DNA of 64,000 nt, from assembly GCA_032622095.1 (NCBI GenBank), contig CP136062.1:223524578-223588577 (forward strand). The letters are read 5' to 3'. Origin of the DNA: Siphonodentalium dalli. Taxonomy: Eukaryota; Mollusca; Scaphopoda; Gadilida; Siphonodentaliidae. The position numbers and the translations under genes are program-made. Positions 21,478 to 32,579 of this stretch are shown here, piece by piece (within the stretch, counting starts at the first letter, position 1; the number at the start of each line of letters is the position of its first letter). The notes under the pieces are model-generated. The model did not search any database. It was not told where the DNA came from and was given only the letters and a program-made list of their open reading frames with translations.

Positions 21478-21739
21478 GTCGAAAGCTGCAAAAATCTTAA
21501 AACATAGTAACCTAATTTCTCCAGCCTAAATAACTCTCGTTCAGACCACATATCATAGTGATATAAGGGCAATAACTCCACAAAATGAATGAATGAAACC
21601 TGTGGTACATAGATATCCTAGAGCTCTTATGGTGGTTCATCAGCATATCATAGATCATTCATATCGGACTGTGGATGGCGGAGACACGGAGCTCCAAAGT
21701 GGTTATGAATGAAAGGATGGACAGAACAGGGGGACTTGG

Positions 21740-21965
21740 AGGATCTATATAGTATCATGTTAACATGATATTTAGTTTCTTTTTCCCCTTCTGGGAAGTT
21801 TCTATATCCCGGAATTTACAGAATATAAAATGCATAATCGAGGTGAGTAATCACCAACTTCAACTGGGAAACTTCCATTCGAACCTGGGTCTCCCATAGC
21901 AGTTGAGGCCTAAGCAGAATGACGTTCCCAGAGGATGAATTTGGTGATGCTAGCCCGCTATGTAG
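21740..21965 (+). mobile_element. family H MITE, right half
   Basis: From 'ttagtttctttttccccttctgggaagtttctatatcccgg' to 'gatgctagcccgctatg'; the last terminal segment is missing. Confidence 0.75.
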
Positions 21966-22370
21966 TACACTTGGACTTATCGTTTTGTACCCCTACATGA
22001 GGTCTTCACACCAGACCTGGGCTTAGTCACCAGACACATGTGGACTCTGTAAGTGATGACAATTATCGTTTAGCTCGACTGGTCAGCTTTTACCGAGGTG
22101 ACGCGCAGCTTCAAAGACCACATGGGCGCTAAATCATTGTCGTCCAGACCAGGCATCATGGCTGATGTGACCAAGGCTATTTCCTCGCGAGATAATTGGC
22201 GATTCATCGTGTGGGAATGGACTCTGTCCTGCCACTGATCTTGCGGTAATCACAATGAATGACTGATATATCACGCTACCAGACACTATAATATGCTGCA
22301 TATACATGTATTTCCAATACATATAATTCAGAGGGGAACTGTACCTAAATCCAGCTATTTATGGGGGACC
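21966..22370. other. unassigned, comparatively GC-rich segment
   Basis: Richer in GC than its surroundings ('gacgcgcagcttcaaagaccacatgggcgc') but with no reading frame over about 60 codons and no repeat match I could see. Could be low-copy host sequence. Confidence 0.4.
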
Positions 22371-22818
22371 AAGTCTGAATTTAGTGTGCCTGACATTTGC
22401 AGAATGAGGTCCCCAGAGGGTGAATTTAGTGAAGCTATATCCTGCAGTGGGCTAGCGTCACTAAATTCACCCTCTGGGAAGCTCATTCTGCTTTATAGGC
22501 CTCAACTACTATGGGAGATTGAAGTTCTATCAGATTGAAGTTCTCCAGTTGAAGTTGGTGATGTGCACCCATTGGGCATGGCAATTATGCATTTTATCTT
22601 CTGCAAATAAGGGGATATAGAAACTGAACAGAAGGGAAAAAGTAACTAAAATGTTAATTTGAGCCTATACTAGTAGATACTTCCCAGAAGATGAGGCCTA
22701 AGCAGAATGAGGTTCCCAGATAGTGAATTTGGTGATGCTAGCCCACTATGCATCACTAAATTCACCCTCCGGGACCTCATTCTGAAATGTCAGACACGCT
22801 AAATTGACAGACTTGATG
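22371..22818 (+). mobile_element. family H MITE, complete copy
   Basis: 'aagtctgaatttagtgtgcctgac' and gaatgaggtccccagagggt at the left. The right side has 'gaatgaggttcccagatagtg', a shortened hairpin and 'gtcagacacgctaaattgacagactt'. Confidence 0.83.
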
Positions 22819-22832
22819 AGGACATCTCCTGC

Positions 22833-23049
22833 TACAGTAATGCTCTAAGTAATCGACTCCTTAAACACAGCAGAATTATGGGTAACTTTTCAGGATTTAG
22901 TCGGAAATATGGCTTGTTGCCATTCATCGGAAAGCTCTCGGGGAGAGCTTTCCGATGAATGGCAACAAGCCATATTTCCGACTAAATCCTGAAAAGTTAC
23001 CCATAATTCTCCTGTGTTTAAGGAGTCGATTATTTAGATCATTACTGTA
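22833..23049. mobile_element. family F MITE, complete copy
   Basis: Near-perfect palindrome, 217 bp, TACAGTAATGCTCTAAGTAA to 'gatcattactgTA', centre 'gaaagctctcggggagagctttc'. Confidence 0.93.
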
Positions 23050-23104
23050 TACCCAACAGAAAATATCCAATAAAAGAATTACCATGATGAGTCAAGAATG
23101 GGAG

Positions 23105-23471
23105 TTAACCCTTTCAGTGCCAGGTCCAATTTTTGTATCAACCCATATACCCTGTGCCAATGCATTCTCTTATATATGCGAGTCGACCATAGGTCGCCTC
23201 GCATATATAAGAGAATGCATTGGCCTAACAATTTTTCATCATTTGTTATTATTTTTTACAATTTTAATATTTTTTTCTTATATTCTTTAACAGACTTATT
23301 TTGTAGGTTTAGTGCCAGGGAATCTACGTTTTTCATGGGCATCAAAATTATTACTATGAATACTTGGTGATAGTTTTGAGTTATAACATGCCCCTACGGT
23401 TTTATCCAGTTCAACCCAACCCAACCCAGTTCAGGGCCGATTTTAGAAACCCCTGGCACTGAAAGGGTTAA
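23105..23471 (+). mobile_element. family C piggyBac-like MITE, copy 2
   Basis: TTAACCCTTTCAGTGCCAGG at the left and 'cccctggcactgaaagggTTAA' at the right. One alpha hairpin is followed by 'cctaacaatttttcatcatttg'. The right interior ('gttttgagttataacatgcccctacgg') ends with a small 'caacccaacccaacccag' run. Confidence 0.88.
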
Positions 23472-23610
23472 ATACACTGACGTACACAAAGAACCACGTA
23501 TAACAACCTGATAATTATAAAGAAAAATGAGTAAAAGGCTGAAGTAATTTACTTGGACATTTTCATTGTAATTACCATGTTGTTTGCATCTTCATAGAGT
23601 ATTCTATCAG

Positions 23611-23960
23611 GCCTAAATATATGGAACCTGTCATATACGGAATGAGGTCCCCAGAGGGTGAATTTAATGACATTATCCTGCACAGCGGGCTCAGACTGAG
23701 AATCACCAAATTCTCCCTCTTGGGACCTCATTCTGCTGAGGCCTCACCTTCTATGGGAGACCTAGGATCAGATTTAAGTTCCCCAGTTGAAGTTGGTGAT
23801 GTGCACCAATTGGGAATCTCGATTATGCATTTTACCTTCGGCAAATTAGGGGATATAGAAACTGAACAGAAGGGAAAAAGTGACTAAAAACAATGTTAAT
23901 TTGAAACTGTAGATACTTCCCAGAAGATGAAGCCTAAGCAGAATGAGGTCCCCAAAGGTT
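23611..23960 (+). mobile_element. family H MITE
   Basis: The left tip is altered ('ggcctaaatatatggaacctgtcatatacg') before gaatgaggtccccagagggt. The element is cut off in the right hairpin at 'gaatgaggtccccaaagg'. Confidence 0.75.
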
Positions 23961-24147
23961 GTATTGCATCATTCATAGAGTATTCTATGTGTATTTTGCT
24001 AGTGAGAAGTTTTTCTATGTTTATTTATTTTCAACCTTGCCTCCCTAAACATATAAAAAATCAGATATAGAAATTCATGTTATATCTGATTTCCATGGAA
24101 CCACAAGTAGGAAGTTTTGCTGTGTTTTCAGCCAACACATGCCATGG

Positions 24148-24229
24148 TACAGTAATGCCCTAAGTAACCTGAAAAGTTACCCATAATTATGCTGTGGTTA
24201 AGGAGTCGATTACTTAGGGCATTACTGTA
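24148..24229. mobile_element. family F MITE, internally deleted
   Basis: TACAGTAATGCCCTAAGTAA followed directly by 'cctgaaaagttacccataattatgctgtgg' and the right tip 'gggcattactgTA'. Confidence 0.85.
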
Positions 24230-24548
24230 GATTGTCGATAACTATAGAGGCTGACAACAAGCATCATTTAGATTAGAGTTTGCACTGATTTGCACATCAG
24301 GTGACGTACAGAGTCCTATTTCTGTGCATGTGCATCGATTCTCAGGAATATCGGTATCTTATGAAAATAGACGCCTCACAGAACGTTAGTGAGGGTTAGA
24401 ACACACATGAGAATTCTGATGATGACATAATCAATCAAAATCTCACCCAGGAATCCTAATTACACCAAAGGGTAAACACGACAAGTGGTTCCTACACCAC
24501 GAAACCTCAGGTAAAAAGACTGCTTAATCACATTAACATGGGGGACTG
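24230..24548. other. unassigned spacer
   Basis: No repeat end or gene recognised. 'acaccaaagggtaaacacgacaagtggttcctac' resembles a phrase at 15745-15770, in inverse orientation ('gtaggcaccacttgtcg'). Confidence 0.4.
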
Positions 24549-25685
24549 ATGAACCCTTTAGATGTTACGTGATCCCGGTAGAATGGGGGTCTAATGTACC
24601 TTTAGATGTTACGTGATCCCAGTAGAATGGGGGTCTGATAAACCCTTTAGATGTTACGTGATCCCGGTAGAATGGGGGTCTATATAATGTACCTTTAGAT
24701 GTTACGTGATCCCGGTAGAATGGGGGTCTAATGTACCTTTAGATGTTACATGATCCCAGTAGAATGGGGGTCTAATGAACCCTTTAGATGTTACATGATC
24801 CCGGTAGAATGGGGGTCTAATGTACCTTTAGATGTTACGTGACCTGGTAGAATGGGGTCTAATGTACCTTTAGATGTTACGTGATCCCAGTAGAATGGGG
24901 GTCTGATAAACCCTTTAGATGTTACGTGATCCCGGTAGAATGGGGGTCTAATGTACCTTTAGATGTTACGTGATCCCGGTAGAATGGGGGTCTAATGTAC
25001 CTTTAGATGTTACGTGACCTGGTAGAATGGGGTCTAATGTACCTTTAGATGTTACATGATCCCAGTAGAATGGGGGTCTAATGAACCCTTTAGATGTTAC
25101 GTGACCTGGTAGAATGGGGTCTAATGTACCTTTAGATGTTACGTGATCCCGGTAGAATGGGGGTCTAATGTACCTTTAGATGTTACATGATCCCAGTAGA
25201 ATGGGGGTCTAATGAACCCTTTAGATGTTACATGATCCCGGTAGAATGGGGGTCTAATGTACCTTTAGATGTTACGTGACCTGGTAGAATGGGGTCTAAT
25301 GTACCTTTAGATGTTACGTGATCCCAGTAGAATGGGGGTCTGATAAACCCTTTAGATGTTACGTGATCCCGGTAGAATGGGGGTCTAATGTACCTTTAGA
25401 TGTTACGTGATCCCGGTAGAATGGGGGTCTAATGTACCCTTTAGATGTTACATGATCCCAGTAGAATGGGGGTCTAATGAACCCTTTAGATGTTACGTGA
25501 CCTGGTAGAATGGGGGTCTAATAAACCCTTTAGATGTTACGTGATCCCGGTAGAATGGGGGTCTAATGTACCTTTAGATGTTACGTGATCCCGGTAGAAT
25601 GGGGGTCTAATGTACCTTTAGATGTTACATGATCCCAGTAGAATGGGGGTCTAATGTACCCTTTAGATGTTACTGACCTGGTAGA
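24549..25685 (+). repeat. 44-bp satellite array with 40- and 45-bp variants
   Basis: About 26 units of cctttagatgttacgtgatc + 'ccggtagaatgggggtctaatgta'. Variants: 'aaccctttag' (one extra base), 'gtgacctggtagaatggggtc' (about 40 bp), and tacatgatcccag versus tacgtgatcccgg. The variants recur in similar order (for example 24770-24950 and 25200-25370), which suggests block duplication. Confidence 0.95.
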
Positions 25686-25693
25686 ACTTATCA

Positions 25694-25980
25694 TAAAACT
25701 TTATATTACTACTTGACATTACTTTATATTACTACTTGACATTACTTCATATTACTACTTGACATTACTTTATATTACTACTTGACATTACTTTATATTA
25801 CTACTTGACATTACTTTATATTACTACTTGACATTACTTTATATTACTACTTGACATTACTTTATATTACTACTTGACATTACTTTATATTACTACTTGA
25901 CATTACTTTATATTACTACTTGACATTACTTTATATTACTACTTGACATTACTTTATATTACTACTTGACATTACTTTAT
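25694..25980 (+). repeat. 23-bp satellite array
   Basis: About 12 copies of tactttatattactacttg + aca, one with 'acttcatatt'. It abuts the 44-bp array with only a few intervening bases. Confidence 0.95.
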
Positions 25981-25997
25981 AGACCTTATTTCTAGTA

Positions 25998-26267
25998 TTA
26001 ACCCCTCCATGACTGGAGATTCCTGAAATTTTGTGAAAACCCTGTGCCAATGCATTCTCTTATATACTAGTATGAAAGTTTCCCATAGGGAGCCTCGCAT
26101 ATAAAAGAGAATACATTGGCCTAACAATATTTACCTTGACCTTGTAAGCCAGTGCATTCTCTTTTATATGTCGAGGCTCCCTATGGGAGACTCGCATATA
26201 TAAGAGAATGCACTGGCACAGGATCTTTAATGCTGCATCAGCGCAGCTCTGGTCATGGTAGGATTAA
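25998..26267 (-). mobile_element. family D piggyBac-like MITE, copy 5
   Basis: TTAACCCCTCCATGACTGGAG to 'gcagctctggtcatggtaggaTTAA'. Two beta hairpins; the first has an extra 'tactagtatgaaagtttccc'. Linker 'cctaacaatatttaccttgaccttgtaag'. Confidence 0.86.
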
Positions 26268-26426
26268 AATTGTTTATCATATACACAAAAACAGAACAAC
26301 ATCCCAATGTATATGCATCAAATTAGCCACTCTGTTCATGAAAATGCAGCAAAAGAGATTGGATTGCGGCAGATGGCATCACATTCGTATAGACCCAGAC
26401 TGATGAATATCCAGACTCGCTCTCAT

Positions 26427-26643
26427 TACAGTAATGCCCTAATTAATCGACTGCTTAACCACAGCAGAATTATGGGTAACTTTTCAGGATTTAGTCGGAA
26501 ATATGGCTTGTTGACATTCATTGGAAAGCTCTCCCCGAGAGCTTACCGATGAATGACAACAAGCCATATTTCCGACTAAATCCTGAAAAGTTACCCATAA
26601 TTCTGCTGTGGTTAAGCAGTCTATTAATTAGGGCATTACTGTA
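26427..26643. mobile_element. family F MITE, complete copy
   Basis: TACAGTAATGCCCTAATTAA to 'gggcattactgTA'; centre 'gaaagctctccccgagagctt'. The arms differ at a handful of positions. Confidence 0.93.
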
Positions 26644-26858
26644 CTTTCATCTACATCTGATGACACCAGGATTCTATCTGATTTCAGAGATGAAGGGGGA
26701 ATTCCCTTTTTTGTGAAAACTCATTAATATTCATAAAGCAATGTTTATCATTGTGATCCACATGTAGATCTACACACGTATGCCTGAGGTCATGTAAACA
26801 TTCAAGAGTAGTCACTCTTCCTATAACCAAGTTCCGTGCAATAAAATGCTCATTTCAA

Positions 26859-27770
26859 GGATTGCTTCAATATACATGCAGAAGTTTCACCGTTCAGATA
26901 CTATATAATAAAGAACAATGTAATGAAAATATAGCGATAAGCACGTAAAATAAATATCATTGAACTGTACTGCTGTCATGTTGCGTCATCTCCTTATTTA
27001 GAATATGGGCACGACATTTTACTCTATCCTTATGTGGCATAGAAGGATTGCTTCAATATACATGCAGAAGTTTCACCGTTCAGATACTATATAATAAAGA
27101 ACAATGTAATGAAAATATAGCGATAATCACGTAATATAAATATCATTGAACTGTACTGCTGTCATGTTGCGTCATCTCCTTATTTAGAATATGGGCACGA
27201 CATTTTACTCTATCCTTATGTGGCATAGAAGGATTGCTTCAATATACATGCAGAAGTTTCACCGTTCAGATACTATATAATAAAGAACAATGTAATGAAA
27301 ATATAGCGATAAGCACGTAATATAAATATCATTGAACTGTACTGCTGTCATGTTGCGTCATCTCCTTATTTAGAATATGGGCACGACATTTTACTCTATC
27401 CTTATGTGGCATAGAAGGATTGCTTCAATATACATGCAGAAGTTTCACCGTTCAGATACTATATAATAAAGAACAATGTAATGAAAATATAGCGATAAGC
27501 ACGTAATATAAATATCATTGAACTGTACTGCTGTCATGTTGCGTCATCTCCTTATTTAGAATATGGGCACGACATTTTACTCTATCCTTATGTGGCATAG
27601 AAGGATTGCTTCAATATACATGCAGAAGTTTCACCGTTCAGATACTAAATAATAAAGATCAATGTAATGAAAATATAGCGATAAGCACGTAAAATAAATA
27701 TCATTGAACTGTACTGCTGTCATGTTGCATCATCTCCTTATTTAGACATTTTACTCTATCCTTATGTGGC
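26859..27770 (+). repeat. 186-bp satellite, five units
   Basis: Units start 'ggattgcttcaatatacatgc' at 26859, 27045, 27231, 27417 and 27603, an exact 186-bp period. They are almost identical (differences such as 'aagcacgtaaaata' versus 'aatcacgtaatata'). The last unit lacks 'atatgggcacg'. Unit length is close to a nucleosome repeat. Confidence 0.97.
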
Positions 27771-28448
27771 ACATGACGTGCCATAGGTCAGGAGAAAATA
27801 TGATATTTTTTTTAATATCTTCGCAAATACAATTAATTGTATTATGTTCTGTCTGATCATTCCCCAATTATGAGCTCAAGTGAAGTGGCAGACTTAATAC
27901 CATGTTCCATTCCTACAGAAGTGTTAATAGCCAGTCACATAGGTGAATTTTTTTTCCCGTCAGTTCGCCGATTACATCGAACTTTTGTTAATATATGTTG
28001 TTTAGAACTTAATATAAATTTTGTGTAATGACATCGCATTTGAAGTAATTAAAGAAAACCTTGGGCAACACTATAGACAATTCACCGTCCCCCACATAAT
28101 TAACTGAAAATTTTAGTTTTCATATGTATACAACCTTTATTTGATTTACACATGTTTATGTTGTTTTTTATAAAGTCATATTTTCAGATCCAAATAAAAA
28201 TTATTTTTTTAAAAAATACATAAAAAAAAAACAAAACAATTTCCATCCATTTATTATTTATATTTTCGATGATTTACTAACAATTAATTTGGCAACAAAA
28301 TTACCTTTTTTAGTATTTATAAGCCTAGCTCACGAGGAAACGTGGTTTCCAACACATTTTCAAGTTGTACAAAGCTGATAATGCAAATTAGACTTTATCC
28401 ACAAAAAAAATTGTTGCAACTGGGGGGTCTCAAACCCCGAACAATCCT
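27771..28448. other. very AT-rich spacer
   Basis: Poly-A/T tracts and no recognised repeat ends. A 63-codon open frame at 27837-28028 has no features that support coding. Confidence 0.45.
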
Positions 28449-28734
28449 TTAACCCTTTCATGATGGGAGCAGCACTGGTGCAGCATTAAAGATCCTGTGC
28501 CAGTGCATTCTCTTATAAATGTGAGTCTTATATACAAGAGAATGCCGCTGAGTGAGTGACTGTCTTACACTTTAGGTCAAGGTAAATACTGTTACAAGGT
28601 CAAGGTAAATACTGTCAGGCCAATGCATTCCATTATATATGTGAGGCTCCCTATGGGAGACACGCATTTATAAGAGAATGCATTGGCACAAGGTTTTTGC
28701 AAAATTTCAGGAAGCTTCAGTCATGGAAGGGTGA
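28449..28734 (+). mobile_element. family D piggyBac-like MITE, copy 6
   Basis: TTAACCCTTTCATGATGGGAG at the left. The right end 'cttcagtcatggaagggTGAA' has lost one base of the target. The first hairpin is broken ('gtgagtcttatatacaagagaatgccgctg'), and 'aaggtcaaggtaaatactgt' is duplicated in the linker. Confidence 0.84.
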
Positions 28735-29066
28735 AGCAAATGCATTAAAACCAGAGCATTTTATTTAATGAAGATGGCCTAGCATTGAAACCCTCCAATG
28801 GACATTTGTCAATGCAAATTAAATCTCTATTATTCCAGCCCGAGACCCAATTGCATTAACTATCATCACAGAAAAAACCTATCAATTTAGTTCAACAGCC
28901 CTTTTTTTGGAATTGATTAATTAAAGTGAACTACAATAGATTCATATTTTGCATGTGCGGTTCAATTACACAAAATTTAAATTTTGCAGTTACAAAGTTG
29001 AGTCATATGTAAAAAGAGGTTGCGATTGTACTCGGATTAATTTGAAACTTAATTAGTATTAATTAA

Positions 29067-29192
29067 GAAATGAATGTAGTGGGTGTGTGTTATTGGGTGA
29101 TATGGCACTGTGGTTGTTGGAGCAATCACTAAAGGTCCCCCAATGACCACAGCACCATATCCCCCAATAACACACCCATTATACATTCATTT
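29067..29192. repeat. 126-bp inverted repeat
   Basis: Arms of about 50 bp: aatgaatgtagtgggtgtgt + 'gttattgggtgatatggcactgtgg' mirrored by 'ccacagcaccatatcccccaataacacacccattatacattcatt'. The hairpin has a loop of about 20 nt. Looks like a short MITE, single copy here. Confidence 0.82.
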
Positions 29193-29424
29193 TTATATTT
29201 ATATTATAGCTTTTGGATGATTTATTCCCATAAAAAAGCTGAGTGTAATCTTATTTATTTTCACAAATTCTGCTGTGAACTTGAGACTATCCCATGCAGC
29301 ACATTAAGTCAGCGCATATAAGAGTTCCAAGCACTTAGCAACGATAACGCGATCGATATAAATAACTGGCTTGAAATGCAATTCTGCTTTTTTTCAATTT
29401 GAAAACTGGTGTATGAAAAAAATA

Positions 29425-29512
29425 GGGAGAAGTGGCACGTTTTGGGAGAACATGTCTCCCAAGTAGCCAACTAGGCTGGTCCTCTCCCAAGTAGCCATCT
29501 AGGCTGGTCCGT
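29425..29512 (+). mobile_element. family W hAT-like MITE, right end duplicated
   Basis: 'gggagaagtggcacgttttgggagaacatgtctccc' and two tandem copies of 'ctcccaagtagcca(a/t)ctaggctggtcc'. Confidence 0.68.
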
Positions 29513-29606
29513 ATTATAGTTAAATACAAAATATTGTTGACGTTGGATATAGTATCCACCACTCCAATGAATTTCTTTCAATTCTGATGTTATAATTATT
29601 ATGACG

Positions 29607-29990
29607 ACTCCAAGCCCGAGTTTAGTGTGCCTGTAATTTGCAGAATGAGGTCCCCAGAGGGTGAATTTAGTGACTATCATCACTAAATTCACATTCTGGG
29701 TACCTCATTCTTCATTCTCTGGAAAGTTTCTTTATTATAAAATTTCTATAGAAATGTCTTCACAAAGATTCTATTTATTTTTTTTGTTTAGTTTCTCTAT
29801 ATCCCCAAAATTGGCAGATGACACATTGCACAATATTCACCATTTTGGAACTTCAATCTGAGTCTATGTTTCCAATAGCAGATGATGCCATGCAAAATAA
29901 GGTCCCCAGAGGGTGCTGTGCGGGTAGCATCACTAAATTCACACTCTGGGGACCTCGTTCTCCAAATGACAGGCACACTAAACTCAGGCT
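29607..29990 (+). mobile_element. family H MITE, complete copy
   Basis: 'ccaagcccgagtttagtgtgcctg' left and 'aggcacactaaactcaggcttgg' right. The inner palindromes are shorter than in 6266-6713 and the centre has the 'tctctggaaagtttctttatta' variant. Confidence 0.82.
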
Positions 29991-30344
29991 TGGAGGACTC
30001 CTATCAAAAGGTTACCAGGGTTGGAGGTTACTTTCAGTAAACATCAGAGTTCGTTGTCAAGGCTAATCATATATTGCTTCAGTTTTTTTTTATTGCAATT
30101 AGTCATGAACCACAATTTGAATTGTAAGGATAGAGTCACGAAATAATTTCTATTGTTTCAAATAATTATCGCATTATACTGAATGTCATGCCTCGATGTT
30201 TAATGTTGTTATTATGATGATCGCGATACCAAAGACGTCTGAATAGACCAACAAAATTATTCTATTCTATTATTCTATTGGTTTTATCAAGGGAAATATC
30301 GTGTAAATTTCTTGTCGCCAACATTATCAAGTACAAAAAGGCCA

Positions 30345-30695
30345 GTGCCGGACATTAGCAGAATGATGTTCCCAGAGGGTGAATTTAGTTACGATACCCT
30401 GCACAGTGGGCTAGCATTACCAAATTCACCCTCCATGGGCCTCATTGTGCTTAGGCCTGACCATTTTCTCTGGAAAGTATCTTTATTATTAAATTAGGAT
30501 TTTTAGTTTCTTTAGAAATTTCTTTAGAAAGTTTTCATGTTCTATTTTAGTTTCTCTATATCCCCAAATTGGCAGATGACACAATGCATAATCGAGGTGC
30601 CCAATGGGTCCACATCACCATCTGGGAACTTGAATTTAAGTCTCGAGATGAGGCCATATGTGAGGGTGAGGTACCCAGAGGATGAATATTCACGA
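30345..30695 (+). mobile_element. family H MITE, partial
   Basis: 'ccggacattagcagaatgatgttcccagagggtgaatt', centre 'ctctggaaagtatctttattattaaatt', right hairpin cut at 'gaggtacccagaggatgaat'. Confidence 0.75.
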
Positions 30696-31400
30696 ATATT
30701 TAGTGAAGAAAGGATAAACAAGGATTATCTTGATTTATTACATAATTAAATATGGCCTCATATTTTTTAGTAAGACACATGTGTATTATTGACACGCGCA
30801 GTGATGTCAGAGCTTTAGTGCAAATAGAACTGTGCAATGATGTCGATGTCAAAAGCCGGAACTTTAATATTATGTTAATTAGAATATAATTATGATATTC
30901 AATTTGTGTTGGGTTATTTAGATTTGATTGTGAGATAAACATGGGTGATAAGGTTGGTTGAACAATTATGTCAACATGAAAAGACACATTTAAAATGGAA
31001 CTATAGTGTCTTCACTTTCTCTTTGGTTGTGATAAGGAAATCAATATCAATTTTTTTAACCCCAGCAGTTTCAAGATTATTATATATTTCCTTGCAAAAA
31101 TGTGATTATGTGATAAAAAATTTAATTTTTTTTCGCAATTCTATACGAAATTTATTAACCGAGTGCAGTAAATTATATTCGAGCCGTCAGCTTTATTAGA
31201 TATCCTCTATTTATGCATTTGGTTTATTACTTATGTTTGATTCCAGGCAGCCATGATTTTAATGGGTGCATTTTGTGATTTTGACCTTGACAGATTAATT
31301 CTTATTCTGCTTAGATCCAGGTACCAGCCTTCACACAAAAATTGGCAGCTTTATAGCGTTTTTATGTGATAATCGATGGTATTTGGGAATATATTCCTAG
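30696..31400. other. unassigned spacer with a possible family R half
   Basis: No gene. Around 31085-31200, 'tgtgataaaaaatttaattttttttcgcaattctatacgaaatttattaaccgagtgcag' weakly resembles one arm of the R elements at 37808 and 51745. Confidence 0.4.
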
Positions 31401-31492
31401 TTGTATCCCTTTGCTCATCTAACATATAAATCTCTGAGATACAGTTGTTATCCCTTTGCTCATCTAACATATAAATCTCTGAGATACAGTTG
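31401..31492 (+). repeat. 45-bp direct duplication
   Basis: 'tccctttgctcatctaacat' + 'ataaatctctgagatacagttgtta' occurs at 31406 and again at 31451. Confidence 0.9.
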
Positions 31493-31783
31493 TTATCATG
31501 TCTGTTGTAATCAAGAGATTGTCTAGCTTTTCTCGTTTTTCCCTTTGATCAATGAATGGATTCTCCCAATCAGTTATAAAATACATTTTACGAAGGAAAA
31601 TATTTTTATGGATGTTCGACCTTAAGCATACATTTATCAGATGACGATCAGCTGCATTGTAGTATTTATAGGTCAAGTGAACTCTCTGACCGGGTGAGGA
31701 GTGCAGACAATCTGGCTTGATTATAGTCGTCTTCGTGGAGGCGTGACCGAAACTTTTATTCATTTAGCGTTATCTGTTTCAGC

Positions 31784-32122
31784 CAGGGACCAGCCTAGGG
31801 TCAAAATATAGGGAGAAGTGACTTCTCCCTCTTGGAAAAATAAGGAGAAGTGAGGGCTTACCAGGGAGAAGTGGAGCGTTAGTGCGACTATTTGTCGCTA
31901 GTAACTATTCATTAGAACTGATTGTTTTAGCTGTTATTATTGTCCACAATAGATTTTCTACATGGGTGAGGATAAACTGGAATTGTTAAGCTGAGCAGTA
32001 GATCATTTTTTTTTAATTTTTTTTTTAGGGAGACATCCACTTCTCCCCGACGTATTTTCAGGGAGACTTGCGGCCACACAGGGCGACTATTTCTCCCACG
32101 TCGCCCCCTAGGCTGGTCCCTG
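31784..32122 (+). mobile_element. family W hAT-like MITE with exact 8-bp target duplication
   Basis: CAGGGACCAGCCTAGGG at the left is inverted as 'ccctaggctggtccctg' at the right. GTTTCAGC is present immediately outside both ends (31776-31783 and 32123-32130), as expected of hAT elements. The subterminal region has repeated 'gggagaagtgacttctccctc', 'gggagaagtgg' and 'cacttctcccc' words, probable transposase-binding repeats. 339 bp, no coding capacity. Confidence 0.92.
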
Positions 32123-32463
32123 GTTTCAGCCAGTCATATCTTGGTTTTTTCCACCCTCCCACCCATTAGTCCATGTCCACGAGGGTCATTCCTCCCTACC
32201 AGTGACTGATGGGTATGCTTTTTGTTTGGTTTGCTATGGACTTGTGTTGTTTCTATGTGTGGCATGGTACACTCACGGCAGCAGTGGGTAGTTTTGGGTA
32301 GTGCCACTAGCCGGTAATTGTTTAACATATAATGTGGTATTTATTATGGTCGGTAGTTCTTATTAAAGATTTGCCATATGGCACATATGTCTCAGTTTTA
32401 CATTCTTACCCCATTAATGGTTATAGGGCAGCTTCAAATGGCTGGGGAGATCGGTTATAAAAG

Positions 32464-32574
32464 TACAGTATATATAATGCCCTAAATAATCGACTCCTTA
32501 ATCACAGCATAATTATGGGTAACTTTTCATGATTTAGTCGGAAATATGGCTTGTTGCCATTCATCGGAAAGCTC
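32464..32574 (+). mobile_element. family F MITE, left half
   Basis: 'tacagtatatataatgccctaaataatcgactcc' to 'gccattcatcggaaagctcc'; the mirror arm is absent. Confidence 0.82.
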
Positions 32575-32579
32575 CATTT

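Noticed and set aside
24549-25685. CRISPR-like array
   Set aside because: Units are contiguous with no unique spacers and the genome is eukaryotic; it is a satellite.
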